64,000 nt of DNA, from the NCBI RefSeq assembly GCF_001517405.1, contig NZ_LN907827.1, positions 1,618,587 to 1,682,586 of the forward strand, written 5' to 3'. The DNA comes from Duffyella gerundensis (lineage in GTDB: Bacteria; Pseudomonadota; Gammaproteobacteria; Enterobacterales; Enterobacteriaceae). The position numbers and the translations under genes are program-made. The notes below the pieces were generated by a model. It saw nothing but the letters and a program-made list of their open reading frames with translations, was not told the origin of the DNA and did not search any database. Shown piece after piece: positions 1-8,360 of the stretch; the first letter of the stretch is position 1, and the number at the start of each line of letters is the position of its first letter.

Positions 1-147
1 AACGTTATGATCGTCCGGGTTTTCAATACGGCCGAACAGCAGGTTGCCGCGCGGATGACGCAGCATAAAGCCGTGCATCATAATGTCGTTATCTTCCGCC
101 GGGAATTCAGGGGTGGAGATCCATAAGTCGGGATAAAGCGGCTTCAT
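1..147 (-). CDS. N-terminus of a possible MBL-fold metallo-hydrolase (partial)
   Basis: The first 49 codons of a minus-strand gene run off the left edge of the window. It starts at an ATG preceded by a good AGGAGA ribosome-binding site. The protein begins MKPLYPDLWISTPEFP and continues with HGFMLRHPRGNLLFGR. That pattern, a substrate-entry strand followed by 'the user's polypeptide keeps a chain of hydrophobic strands', resembles the start of small metallo-beta-lactamase-fold hydrolases. The metal-binding HxHxDH motif would lie outside the window, so the fold is an inference. The gene lies just downstream of ldcA on the same strand, with 25 bp between them, and could be cotranscribed with it. 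Confidence 0.4.
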   Translation of the reverse strand, partial: MKPLYPDLWISTPEFPAEDNDIMMHGFMLRHPRGNLLFGRIENPDDHNV

Positions 148-172
148 CAAGGGTCTCCTGGAGACAATACCG

Positions 173-1102
173 TTACGTCAAAATCGGATGGCCGCTCAGC
201 GACAGTCGCGCCGTGCCCGCCTCTACCTGCAACTCTCCACGCGCACCCAGCGGCACGGTCACCGTATCCGCCTCATGGCCAAAACGTAAATCCGTGACGA
301 TCGGCAGGCCGGTGCTCTCCCGGAGCCGCTGCCACACGGTGGTAAAATCGAAGCCGTTGTCATACTCACCGATGGCGGCGCTGCTAAAGCTACCGGTCAC
401 AATCGCCTGCTGACGCGCCAGAATCCCGCTCTGCTGCAGTTGCAGCATCATGCGCTCGATTTTGTAAGGATGCTCATTGATATCCTCGATCACCAGAATG
501 CCGTCCTGATGCACCGGCAGCCAGGGCGTGCCGATCAGCGAACAGATCATCGTGAGGTTGCCGCCCCAGACCCTGCCGCTGCGCGGGCTGCAGTCCGGTG
601 CCGACGTCGGCCACGCCAGTGCAAACTGCGGCGCGGTCAGCGCCTGCCAGAAATGCTGCTGCGTAAAATCAGAGTGCTGCGCCGCGCCAAAGTTAGCGGC
701 AAGCATCGGACCGCTGAAGGTAATCAGTCCGGTTTGCGCCAGCAGCGCCAGCTGAATAGCGGTGAAATCACTGTGTCCGCACAGCGCAACCGGCTGATTC
801 AGCAAGCGGCGTTGCAACCCAATGTAATCGATTTTATCCAGCAGCCGCGATGCACCATAGCCGCCGCGTACCGCCAGCACGATATCGGGCAGGTCGGCCA
901 GCGTCGCCAGCTGGTTGATGTCCGCCAGACGCTGCGCATCGCTGCCAGCGAAACGCTGCTCACGGCGCGTCACAACGTCAAGGTTATCGACCTGGTGTCC
1001 AGCCTGCTGCAAACGGTTGATACCGCGGTGGGCGGCCTCCTGCTGCAGGCAATAGCCTGATGGCGCGATCAGACGAATGAGGCGAGTGTGGCGGTCTGGC
1101 AT
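173..1102 (-). CDS. ldcA: Muramoyltetrapeptide (L,D-) carboxypeptidase LdcA
   Basis: Cytoplasmic peptidase of murein recycling. It removes the terminal D-alanine from tetrapeptides so that tripeptides can be reused. It aligns along its whole length with E. coli LdcA: LIAPSGYC near the N-terminus, VLAVRGGYGASRLL, the nucleophile Ser in GHSDFTAIQ, the acidic stretch EDINEHPYKIERM and the catalytic His in FGHEADTV, which together give the Ser-Glu-His triad of peptidase family S66. The reading frame is open back to 1132. I prefer the ATG at 1102 because GGAG lies 7 bases upstream, and the resulting 309 residues are close to the E. coli length. It is divergent from emtA, as in E. coli. Confidence 0.93.
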   Translation of the reverse strand: MPDRHTRLIRLIAPSGYCLQQEAAHRGINRLQQAGHQVDNLDVVTRREQRFAGSDAQRLADINQLATLADLPDIVLAVRGGYGASRLLDKIDYIGLQRRLLNQPVALCGHSDFTAIQLALLAQTGLITFSGPMLAANFGAAQHSDFTQQHFWQALTAPQFALAWPTSAPDCSPRSGRVWGGNLTMICSLIGTPWLPVHQDGILVIEDINEHPYKIERMMLQLQQSGILARQQAIVTGSFSSAAIGEYDNGFDFTTVWQRLRESTGLPIVTDLRFGHEADTVTVPLGARGELQVEAGTARLSLSGHPILT

Positions 1103-1285
1103 CCTGCGGCTCCGGAAACGGATGTTATTCAACGGTTAATGCTGCTGTCATCACGATAATGACGAAAAAAGCGCATGAAGTCACGATAGCGCCAGCGAAT
1201 TTTAGCAATTCGGATAAAAGGTAATTTTGTCCGGCGAATCTCTCCGTATGATTGGGCGCGGGACAGGTTTATTAAGGAAAACGGT

Positions 1286-1918
1286 GTGAGATTAAGACTG
1301 CTTGTGCTTTCAGCTCTGTTATTGTCCGGTTGCGCCAGTGGCCCTTCGCATCCTCCATTACAGGAAAAACAGACGCCTTTAACCAAAGCGTCGCCGGGTA
1401 AAGTATCTGATGCCTGGTCCATATTTACCGAAAACGCCGCCAGCCAGTATGGCGTCGATGAAAAATTGATCAGCGCCATTATCAGCGTTGAATCCGGCGG
1501 TAATCCGGGTGTGGTCAGCCGCTCTAATGCGGTAGGGCTGATGCAGATCAAAGCGTCAACCGCAGGCCGCGAAGTCTATCGTACGCAGGGCCGTCGTGGT
1601 CAGCCGAGCACCGCCGAACTGCGCGATCCGGCAAAAAATATCGATATCGGTGCCGCCTATTTACGCATCCTGCAGGACTCCGCGCTGGCCGGCATTCGTA
1701 ATCCACAAACGCTGCGCTACGCCACAATCGTTTCCTATGCCAACGGTGCGGGCGCGCTGCTGCGCACGTTCTCATCCAGCCGCGATCGCGCGATCGCTAT
1801 GATCAACGCCATGACGCCGGAAGATTTCTATCAGCACGTGCAGCAAAAGCATCCGGCTGCGCAGGCGCCGCGCTATCTGTGGAAGGTGACCACCGCCTAC
1901 CGCACTATCGACTCCTGA
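1286..1918 (+). CDS. emtA: Membrane-bound endolytic murein transglycosylase EmtA (lipoprotein)
   Basis: Outer-membrane lipoprotein that cleaves the glycan backbone of murein and releases anhydro-muropeptides. The 210 residues start at a GTG behind TTAAGGAAA. A short hydrophobic signal ends in the lipobox LLLSGC, with acylated Cys16. The SLT-type lytic transglycosylase domain follows: the catalytic Glu69 is in ISVESGGNP, then SNAVGLMQIKAST, and YANGAGALLRTFSS near the C-terminus, all as in E. coli EmtA. It is divergent from ldcA, so two murein-turnover genes share the roughly 180-bp region between them. Confidence 0.93.
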   Translation: MRLRLLVLSALLLSGCASGPSHPPLQEKQTPLTKASPGKVSDAWSIFTENAASQYGVDEKLISAIISVESGGNPGVVSRSNAVGLMQIKASTAGREVYRTQGRRGQPSTAELRDPAKNIDIGAAYLRILQDSALAGIRNPQTLRYATIVSYANGAGALLRTFSSSRDRAIAMINAMTPEDFYQHVQQKHPAAQAPRYLWKVTTAYRTIDS

Positions 1919-2172
1919 TCCGTTAATTGCTGCCGGATAACCCGCGCCGGCAGCGTAGCGGTTTTTAGTACCCGTCCTGGCCATCCTTCCGCTGTTTAGC
2001 AGACATTCTCTGCCAATGCTTAAAATAGTATTGCCTTCATTCATCATCAGGTTTACATTTCAGCCGCCGCGCAGCCAGGCGAATAAATAGATTTGTCGAA
2101 CTTATCTGAGCGGCTAAATATCAGAAAACGCCGCCGTCCATCGGCAGTGAAAACAGAGTTCACCTGCAGGGA

Positions 2173-2865
2173 ATGAATAATGTGACGCCGTTATTATCGC
2201 AGCCGGTAAATATTTTATTGGCGGAAGAAGATGATTTTCTTCAGCAGGAGATTGTTTCTGGTCTGAATAATCAGGGCTATCACGTCATTAGCGCCAATAA
2301 AACCGCCAAAATAAACCAGCTTATTCAGCAATGGTTGCCGCAGGTTATTTTATTCCGTGTCAAAGCCGGGGCGAAAGAGGGGTGGCAGTCGCTGTCACGG
2401 CTTGGGCAGCGGGCGGCGGTGCCGCTGATTGCACTGGTCAGCGAGGATGCGCTGCGCTATGTACCGCGCTGGGCGGATGATTTTCTGCTATTGCCAATGA
2501 ACAGCGACGAACTGCAGGCGCGGATCCAGCTGGCCACCGCCAGACAACCGGCACAGAGTGACTGGCTGACCAGCAGAAATATCGCCGTTAATCGCGCAAC
2601 GCGTCAGGTGCTGGTCGGCGATGCGCGCGAGGATATCGCCGCCATGCTGACCGCCACTGAACTGAAAATCCTCAGTTATCTGCTGAGCGAGCCGCAGCGG
2701 ATCTTTTCCCGTCAGGCAATCCAGCACGCCTGCCTCAACGATGAGCAGGTCAGCGAACGCACGGTAGACAGTCATATCAGTAAGCTACGCAAAAAAATTG
2801 CCGCGGCGGGGGTGCGCTTTGTCCCGCAAAGCATTCGCGGCTCGGGCTATCGGCTGGGGGATTAA
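2173..2865 (+). CDS. Atypical OmpR/PhoB-family response regulator with degenerate receiver
   Basis: The 230 residues have a receiver-like domain (about 12-122) followed by a winged-helix DNA-binding domain (about 130-230). The wHTH is intact, with TATELKILSYLL, the recognition-helix region SERTVDSHISKLRKKI and the wing SIRGSGYRL. The receiver is degenerate. When aligned to PhoB, the phospho-acceptor Asp is replaced by Arg62 in VILFRVKAG, and the conserved Lys of the KPF motif is Leu107 in LLLPMN. Acidic residues 18-21 remain. No histidine kinase is adjacent. It probably works without phosphotransfer, but its targets are unknown. The ribosome-binding site AGGGA is too close to the ATG at 2173, so the in-frame GTG at 2182 (spacing 9) may be the true start. 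Confidence 0.8.
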   Translation: MNNVTPLLSQPVNILLAEEDDFLQQEIVSGLNNQGYHVISANKTAKINQLIQQWLPQVILFRVKAGAKEGWQSLSRLGQRAAVPLIALVSEDALRYVPRWADDFLLLPMNSDELQARIQLATARQPAQSDWLTSRNIAVNRATRQVLVGDAREDIAAMLTATELKILSYLLSEPQRIFSRQAIQHACLNDEQVSERTVDSHISKLRKKIAAAGVRFVPQSIRGSGYRLGD

Positions 2866-2888
2866 AAAACGCCTGGCATCGCCAGGCG
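2864..2888 (-). terminator. Rho-independent terminator of the porin gene
   Basis: A perfect 8-bp stem CGCCTGGC/GCCAGGCG with an ATC loop (2870-2888). On the minus strand it is followed by six T. It sits 6 bases past the porin stop codon and may also stop the converging response-regulator transcript. Confidence 0.85.
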
Positions 2889-2894
2889 TATGGG

Positions 2895-3971
2895 TCAGAA
2901 CTGGTAGGTCAGGCCGAGGCCGGTCTGGTCATCCGAGGCGATGCCCAGATTGTTATCCTTATCGATGCGATTCAGCTTGTAATCGGCATACACGGACATG
3001 TTTTTGTTGAAGTAATAGACCAGCGAGAAATCCCAGTAATGCATGATGTCCTGATCGCCGGTCAGTTGCAGATCTTTGGCTTTGGATTTGAAATAGCCGA
3101 CTTCCGGTGCAAAACCATTCTGGAACAGATACTTCGCCACCACTTCCAGGTTATCGGTTTTATTGGCGTAACCGAGGCTACCGATTGGCGTCATATTCTG
3201 GCTCTGCGCCCAGGTGGCGGCCAGATAAACGCTGTCGTGATCGTATTTCAGGCCGGTGGCCCAGATATCGGCGCGATCGCCGTCACCCAGCAGCAGGGCG
3301 TTTTGCGCGGTGGTGCGTTTTGAGGTCGCCCAGGCACCAAGAATGCTCACATCCCACGGCGTGTCGTAGCTCAGCGAAAAGCCATAGCCGTCGCCGTTAG
3401 CACGTGTCGCGGAACGCGGATTGTTGGTGCTGTTGCTGTTGGCGCCCTGATACTGCGCGGCCACGTTCAGGCCATCCACCAGGCCGAAGAAATCGTTGTT
3501 ACGCCAGGTCAGGCGGCCGCCGCCACGACCCGTCATGAAGTTATCGGCGCTGATATAGGTCTCGTCGTCAAAGATCACCGGCGTGTCGGTGATCGCGCCA
3601 ACGTCGTAAATGATGCCGTAGTTGCGACCATAATCGATGGAACCTAAAGTCGCGTGCTTTAGTCCGGCAAAGCCAAGGCGGGTTTTATTGCCGTTTTGCG
3701 CATCGTTGCCGCCTTCGCTGTGGTTGGCCTGGAAGTTATATTCCCACTGGCCAAAACCGGTCAGCACATCACTGATTTGCGTCTGGCCTTTAAAGCCGAG
3801 GCGAATATAGGTCGCGTCGCCATCAACCGCAGTATTATCGCTGATATAATGACGGGCCACGGCCTTGCCATAAAAATCGAGTTTATTTGCGTCTTTATTA
3901 TACACTTCCGCCGCCAGCGCGCCCTGCGCCAGGCCCGCAGTCATTAAAACAATGACTAGCTTCTTATTCAT
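2895..3971 (-). CDS. OmpC/OmpF/PhoE-type outer-membrane porin
   Basis: A trimeric 16-strand beta-barrel porin giving general diffusion of small solutes across the outer membrane. The 358-residue precursor has a clean signal peptide, MNKKLVIVLMTAGLAQGALA, followed by AEVYNKDANKLDFYGK, the usual first strand of enterobacterial porins. The typical segments TYIRLGFKGQTQI, GFGQWEYNFQAN and TRLGFAGLKHATLGSIDYGRNYGI are present. The constriction-loop region continues to DNFMTGRGGGRLTWRN, and the protein ends with the aromatic C-terminal signature GLGLTYQF. I cannot say which paralogue it is (OmpC, OmpF, OmpN or PhoE type). It appears monocistronic, with its own terminator. Confidence 0.9.
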   Translation of the reverse strand: MNKKLVIVLMTAGLAQGALAAEVYNKDANKLDFYGKAVARHYISDNTAVDGDATYIRLGFKGQTQISDVLTGFGQWEYNFQANHSEGGNDAQNGNKTRLGFAGLKHATLGSIDYGRNYGIIYDVGAITDTPVIFDDETYISADNFMTGRGGGRLTWRNNDFFGLVDGLNVAAQYQGANSNSTNNPRSATRANGDGYGFSLSYDTPWDVSILGAWATSKRTTAQNALLLGDGDRADIWATGLKYDHDSVYLAATWAQSQNMTPIGSLGYANKTDNLEVVAKYLFQNGFAPEVGYFKSKAKDLQLTGDQDIMHYWDFSLVYYFNKNMSVYADYKLNRIDKDNNLGIASDDQTGLGLTYQF

Positions 3972-4404
3972 GCTGTTGTCTCTTATATAATCGATGTGCC
4001 TTCTGCTTTATCCGCTGCTTAATAAAAAAGATTCAACAACCTGCCGCCACATTACGTGGCCGACGACAAAAAGAATCACTATTCAGGCGGTGCGGACGGC
4101 GGGATTAAATAACAAATTGTGTGGTTAAGAAACGGCTTTTTCAGCGGCGTCTGCGCTATGGTTTTTTGTGGTCCTGTGTGGATCGGGCTAACGGCGTTAA
4201 GGCGCTATGTCGCAGGGCATAAACGAAAATAACCAGCAGGAAACGCTGCCCTATTAAGAATAATCTTAAGAGCGCACTTTTCATCAGGATTGTATCGGCT
4301 TGCAACAAATGTGGAGCGAAGATGGAGTCGGTGCGAATTTTCAGCAAATTGAGCGTGTGTCGCTAAAAAGGCACCTTTAAGGTGCCGTTAGCAACAGGAG
4401 CAAA
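3972..4404. other. Intergenic region upstream of the porin gene
   Basis: 433 bp between two minus-strand genes, the porin and the MscS channel. The part next to the porin is A+T-rich and should hold its promoter, but I could not assign boxes with confidence. A 63-codon minus-strand frame at 4156-4347 has no ribosome-binding site or family resemblance and is probably chance. The right end holds the MscS terminator. Confidence 0.6.
4365..4386 (-). terminator. Terminator of the MscS-family gene
   Basis: Stem GGCACC/GGTGCC (4370-4375 with 4381-4386), extendable by A-T pairs, followed on the minus strand by TTTTT. It lies 18 bases past the stop codon of the channel gene. Confidence 0.8.
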
Positions 4405-5535
4405 TCAGGCATTGGCGCGCTGGCGCTCTTCCTCATTGGAGGCGTTACCGGCAATGCTGACTTCCGGCAGCGTACCGCCGGTGAACTCGATGCGACGAAT
4501 AGGGAAGGCGAAACGGATGTTCATCTCTGCCATACGTTCCATCAGCTGCAGGTTAATCTCCTGCTGAATATCCATATAGATGTTGTAGTCGGCGTCGAGC
4601 ACAATATAGACCACTTCAAAGGTCAGCTGCGACTCATCAAACGACAAAAAGTGCGCGCGGTCGAAGCGCGTCTTCGGCACCTGCTGAATAATCTCCTTCA
4701 CCACGCCGCCAATCTGGCGCACTTTTTCCGCCGGTGTCTGGTAGTTGATGCCAAATTTAAACACGATGCGGCGCTGCTGCATGCGCTTGTAATTGTGAAT
4801 GGTTTGCTGAAGCAAAATGGTGTTGGAGCAGACGATCTGCTCACCGCTCAGGCTGCGAATGCGCGTGGTTTTCAGGCCAATGTGCTCAATCGTGCCGGCA
4901 ATATCGTTAAACACCACAAAGTCACCGTGTTCAAACGGCTTGTCGAAGCCGATCGACAGCGAGGCGAGCACGTCGCTGAGCACGGTCTGCACCGCCAGCG
5001 CGATGGCGATACCGCCGACCCCGAGGCTGGCCACCAGCGCGGTGATGTTGATGCCCATGTTGGAGAGAATGGCCAGCATCATCATCGCCCAGACAAAGGC
5101 GCGCAGCAGGAAGCCGAGGATCACCGTGGTCACCGGATTGCGCACGTGCGTCGGCTCGCGCAGCATATTACTCAGCCACAGGCGAATCGATCCGTCGAGC
5201 CACAGCGTCAGCTGCGCCATCAGAGCGATAAACCAGCCGTGCGAAATGGCGCTGCGCCAGCCTGTGGGTAAATCGATAAACTTCACCGCGATCAACGCCG
5301 AGAAAATTAGCAGCAGCGTCTGGCTGGTGTTGCGCAGGATCTCACCGGCAATGCCGTAGAATTTTGAGGTGTGTTGTTCACTCAGGCGGGCGATGCGTTT
5401 GGAAAAGAAGCTGATGGCGGTGCGCAGCACGGTGTAAATCACCAGCGTACCAATAATCACGATAGCGCTGTTGATCCACAGGGTTTCATTAAACAGCACA
5501 CGGTAAAAGTTCCGTGAGGTGAGCCAGTTTTCCAT
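4405..5535 (-). CDS. MscS-family mechanosensitive ion channel
   Basis: Inner-membrane channel that opens under membrane tension and protects cells from hypo-osmotic shock. The 376 residues have about five membrane spans. Spans lie near 20-40, 72-90, 98-118 and 138-160, followed by the pore-lining TM3, which is rich in small residues (ITALVASLGVGGIAIALAVQTVL, about 165-187). The beta domain follows: FDKPFEHGDFVVFNDIAGTIEHIGLKTTRIRSLSGEQI. The C-terminal alpha/beta domain ends near residue 350. It is longer than MscS and closer in build to YnaI/YbdG-type paralogues, but I cannot choose between them. It appears monocistronic, with its own terminator. Confidence 0.88.
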   Translation of the reverse strand: MENWLTSRNFYRVLFNETLWINSAIVIIGTLVIYTVLRTAISFFSKRIARLSEQHTSKFYGIAGEILRNTSQTLLLIFSALIAVKFIDLPTGWRSAISHGWFIALMAQLTLWLDGSIRLWLSNMLREPTHVRNPVTTVILGFLLRAFVWAMMMLAILSNMGINITALVASLGVGGIAIALAVQTVLSDVLASLSIGFDKPFEHGDFVVFNDIAGTIEHIGLKTTRIRSLSGEQIVCSNTILLQQTIHNYKRMQQRRIVFKFGINYQTPAEKVRQIGGVVKEIIQQVPKTRFDRAHFLSFDESQLTFEVVYIVLDADYNIYMDIQQEINLQLMERMAEMNIRFAFPIRRIEFTGGTLPEVSIAGNASNEEERQRANA

Positions 5536-5639
5536 CGGTCAATTACTCCATATGGGGTGCCCAGCGGGCAAAAGAAGCTAAAAAAAAGCGAGTGCTAAGC
5601 CTGGTTCATCGGGTAGCGCTTCGCCAGCTTTACCGGCGA

Positions 5640-6089
5640 TTAACGATGATGGCTGCCGCCGAGATGCGTCTCCGCCAGCGGGTAGTGCGTCTCAGCGGGC
5701 TGCTCAAGATGCTGCAAAATGGCACAGTCGCGTACGCTGCTGGCGGTCAGGCAGCTGTTGCGCAGGGCGATCAGCTGCTGCTCCAGCGCCTGCAGCTCAT
5801 CGATGCGACGTTGTACATGCTGCAAATGGCTCTCGATCAGCTGGTCGATGGCGCGACAGTCCGCTTCCGGTCGCGCACGGGCGTCGAGCAGCGTGCGGAT
5901 CTCCTCATGACTCATATCCAGCGCCCGGCAGCGACGGATAAACAGCGCGGCCTCAAGGTGCGCCTGTTGGTAGTGGCGATAGTTATTAACGTCGTCGCGC
6001 AGGGCCGGCGGTATCAACCCTTCACGTTCGTAGTAGCGCAGCGTTTCGACGCTGAACCCGGAATTGCGTGCCAGCTGACCAATTTTCAT
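5640..6089 (-). CDS. Cd/Pb/Zn-responsive MerR-family regulator (CadR/PbrR type)
   Basis: A dimeric activator that unwinds an over-long promoter spacer when it binds a divalent soft metal. The 149 residues begin MKIGQLARNSGFSVETLRYY, a textbook MerR helix-turn-helix, followed by the wing EREGLIPP and a dimerisation coil at about 80-112. Three cysteines sit at the metal-site positions of the CadR/PbrR group: Cys78 (ADCRAI), Cys113 (NSCLT) and Cys122 (RDCAIL). A histidine-containing tail (GGSHHR) could add metal ligands. It is divergent from a P-type metal ATPase with a MerR-type promoter between them, so it almost certainly controls that pump. Confidence 0.9.
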   Translation of the reverse strand: MKIGQLARNSGFSVETLRYYEREGLIPPALRDDVNNYRHYQQAHLEAALFIRRCRALDMSHEEIRTLLDARARPEADCRAIDQLIESHLQHVQRRIDELQALEQQLIALRNSCLTASSVRDCAILQHLEQPAETHYPLAETHLGGSHHR

Positions 6090-6106
6090 ATCACCCTCGT
6101 TACGGC

Positions 6107-6137
6107 TTGACCCTGAAATAACTTCAGGGTTTCTAAT
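6107..6137 (+). promoter_or_regulatory. MerR-type promoter/operator of the metal ATPase
   Basis: The -35 box TTGACC (6107-6112) and the -10 box TCTAAT (6132-6137) are separated by 19 bases. This is the over-long spacer typical of MerR-family targets. The spacer holds the dyad ACCCTGAA-ATAAC-TTCAGGGT (6110-6130), which looks like known CadR/ZntR operators. Confidence 0.85.
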
Positions 6138-6167
6138 GCCACTATAGCAAGCGAACAGGAAAGGATA

Positions 6168-8336
6168 ATGAAGAATTGTTGCAGTAAAACGTCTTCGGGC
6201 GCGATTCGCGGCACCATCAATCTTCGGCGTACCGCGTCACCGGTCAGCCCGGATGCGGCAGTCAGTCGCGTGCAGATCACCGACATGTGCTGCCCGGTAG
6301 AAGAGCAGATGATTCAGCGTCGGCTGGGCGATATGCCGGGCGTGGAGCAGCTCAGTTTTAACCTGATGCAGCGTGTGCTGACCGTGCGCCATCAGCCCGC
6401 GGCGCGGCAGCCCATGCTGGCGGCGCTGCGTGAGCTGGGGTTTGCGCCACGACTGTTGGACGCGGCGCAGCCGACGCCGGTGAGCGCGAAAAAACCGCTG
6501 CGCAGCTGGCCGTTGCTGCTGGCGGCGTGTGCGGCCGCGCTGGCAGAGGCCGCCCACTGGTTTGGGCTGCACGAGGGGGTGCAGGCGGCGCTGGCAGCGC
6601 TGGCGATTGTTGCCTGTGGCGTGAACACCTGGCGGCGGGGCTGGCTGGCGCTGCGCAACGGCAACCTGAATATCAATGCGCTGATGAGCATTGCGGTCAC
6701 CGGCGCGCTGTTGATTGGCCAATGGCCGGAAGCCGCCATGGTGATGGTGCTGTTTACGCTGGCTGAACGGCTGGAGGCGAGATCGCAGGATCGGGCGCGT
6801 AACGCCGTGGCGGCGCTGATGGATCTGGCGCCGCCGCGTGCGCGTGTCAGGCAGGCTGACGGCAGCTGGCAGACGCTGCCGGTACAGGAAGTGATGCCGG
6901 GCAGCACGGTAAATATTCGGCCCGGTGAGCGCATCGCGCTGGATGGCATCATCACGCAGGGCGATTCGGCGATCGATCAGGCCGCAATCACCGGCGAAAG
7001 CGTACCGGTGGATAAAGCGCCGGGCGACAAGGTGTTTGCCGGTACGCTTAACAGCACCGGCAGCTTCGATTATCAGGTCACGCATCTGGCCGGGGAGAGC
7101 ACGCTGGCCAACATTGTGGCGGCAGTGGAGCAGGCGCAGGCCAGCAAGGCGGAGATTCATCATCTGGTGGATCGCTTTGCCCGCATCTATACGCCGGTGG
7201 TACTGGCGCTGGCGCTGCTGGTGGCCACGCTACCGGCTATCTGGCTGGGCGACTGGCAGGGTTGGATTTATAAAGCGCTGGTGCTACTGGTGATCGCCTG
7301 TCCCTGCGCGCTGGTGATCTCCACGCCGGTTACGCTGATCAGCGGGCTAACCTTAGCGGCGCGGAACGGGATATTAATCAAAGGCGGCATCTGGCTGGAA
7401 AGCGGGCGCGCTATCCGCTGGCTGGCGCTGGATAAAACCGGCACGCTAACCCGCGGCCAGCCCGAACTGCGTAGCGTGCAGCCCTGCGCGGAATGGGATG
7501 ACGCGCAGAGCCTGGCGCTGGCGGCCAGCCTGGCGTCGCACTCCACCCATCCTGTTTCACAGGCGATTGGCCGGGCCAGCACGCCAGCTATGGCGGTCTC
7601 CGCGTTTCGCGAACTGCCAGGGCGCGGTATCCAGGGCACGCTGGCAGATCAGACGTGGTGGCTGGGCAATCACCGGCTGATGCAGGCGGTAACGGTGCTG
7701 ACGCCCGCGATCGAGCAGCAGCGCACGCAGCTGGAAGCGGCAGGGAATACGGTGGTGATGCTGGCGAATGCCGCGCAGGTGGTGGCGCTGTTTGCCGTCG
7801 CCGACGGGCTGAAGGCGGGCAGCCGGGAAGCGATCGCCGAACTGCATCAGCTGGGCGTCAAAACGGTGATGCTCAGCGGCGATAATCAGACCACCGTTGC
7901 CGCCATCGCCGCCGAGGTGGGTATCGATCGCGCGCTGGGTGAGCAGCTGCCGCAGGATAAGCTCGACGCCGTCGCGGCGCTGACGCAGAGCGGTACCACG
8001 GCGATGGTGGGTGATGGCATCAATGATGCGCCTGCGCTGGCGCGCGCCGATATCGGTATTGCCATGGGCGTGATGGGCAGCGATACGGCGCTCGCTACCG
8101 CTGACGTGGCGCTGATGGATGACGATCTGCGCAAGCTGCCGCAGTTTATCCGCTGTTCACGCATGACGTGGCGTATCCTGCGGCAAAACATTGCGCTGGC
8201 GATCGGGCTGAAGGTGCTGTTTTTGCTGCTGACGCTGATGGGCTGGGGCACGCTGTGGATGGCGGTGTTCGCTGACGTTGGCGCCAGTCTGTTAGTGACC
8301 GCTAACGGTCTGCGACTGCTGCGTATGAAGCTGTGA
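6168..8336 (+). CDS. Zn(II)/Cd(II)/Pb(II)-exporting P1B-type ATPase (ZntA-like)
   Basis: Inner-membrane pump that expels soft divalent metals using ATP. In its 722 residues the N-terminal metal-binding domain (about 33-98) carries a CCPVEE motif (41-46), the Cys-x-x-Glu-Glu form seen in Zn/Cd/Pb pumps, and there are extra cysteines at positions 4-5. Further landmarks are TGES (275-278), the intramembrane CPC metal site (378-380), the phosphorylated Asp422 in DKTGTLT, the nucleotide-domain HP pair (461-462), GDGINDAP (615-622), and Asp703 in FADVGAS, which is the acidic membrane ligand of Zn/Cd pumps. The adjacent divergent MerR-type sensor and operator support metal-induced expression. I do not assign zntA itself because this locus also resembles cadA-type pumps. 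Confidence 0.92.
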   Translation: MKNCCSKTSSGAIRGTINLRRTASPVSPDAAVSRVQITDMCCPVEEQMIQRRLGDMPGVEQLSFNLMQRVLTVRHQPAARQPMLAALRELGFAPRLLDAAQPTPVSAKKPLRSWPLLLAACAAALAEAAHWFGLHEGVQAALAALAIVACGVNTWRRGWLALRNGNLNINALMSIAVTGALLIGQWPEAAMVMVLFTLAERLEARSQDRARNAVAALMDLAPPRARVRQADGSWQTLPVQEVMPGSTVNIRPGERIALDGIITQGDSAIDQAAITGESVPVDKAPGDKVFAGTLNSTGSFDYQVTHLAGESTLANIVAAVEQAQASKAEIHHLVDRFARIYTPVVLALALLVATLPAIWLGDWQGWIYKALVLLVIACPCALVISTPVTLISGLTLAARNGILIKGGIWLESGRAIRWLALDKTGTLTRGQPELRSVQPCAEWDDAQSLALAASLASHSTHPVSQAIGRASTPAMAVSAFRELPGRGIQGTLADQTWWLGNHRLMQAVTVLTPAIEQQRTQLEAAGNTVVMLANAAQVVALFAVADGLKAGSREAIAELHQLGVKTVMLSGDNQTTVAAIAAEVGIDRALGEQLPQDKLDAVAALTQSGTTAMVGDGINDAPALARADIGIAMGVMGSDTALATADVALMDDDLRKLPQFIRCSRMTWRILRQNIALAIGLKVLFLLLTLMGWGTLWMAVFADVGASLLVTANGLRLLRMKL

Positions 8337-8337
8337 A

Positions 8338-8356
8338 GCCGGGCAACGCGCCCGGC
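8338..8356. terminator. Hairpin between converging ATPase and ycgR genes
   Basis: Stem GCCGGGC/GCCCGGC with loop AACGC, just past the ATPase stop codon. There is no clear T-run on either side, so it is only a possible terminator. Confidence 0.5.
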
Positions 8357-8360
8357 GGCA

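Noticed and set aside
4156..4347. 63-codon minus-strand frame between the porin and the channel gene
   Set aside because: No ribosome-binding site, no recognisable domain, and it crosses a region expected to be regulatory.
6237..7163. Long minus-strand frame within the metal ATPase gene
   Set aside because: Shadow of the ATPase; rich in Arg, His and Gln, with no ribosome-binding site or domain.
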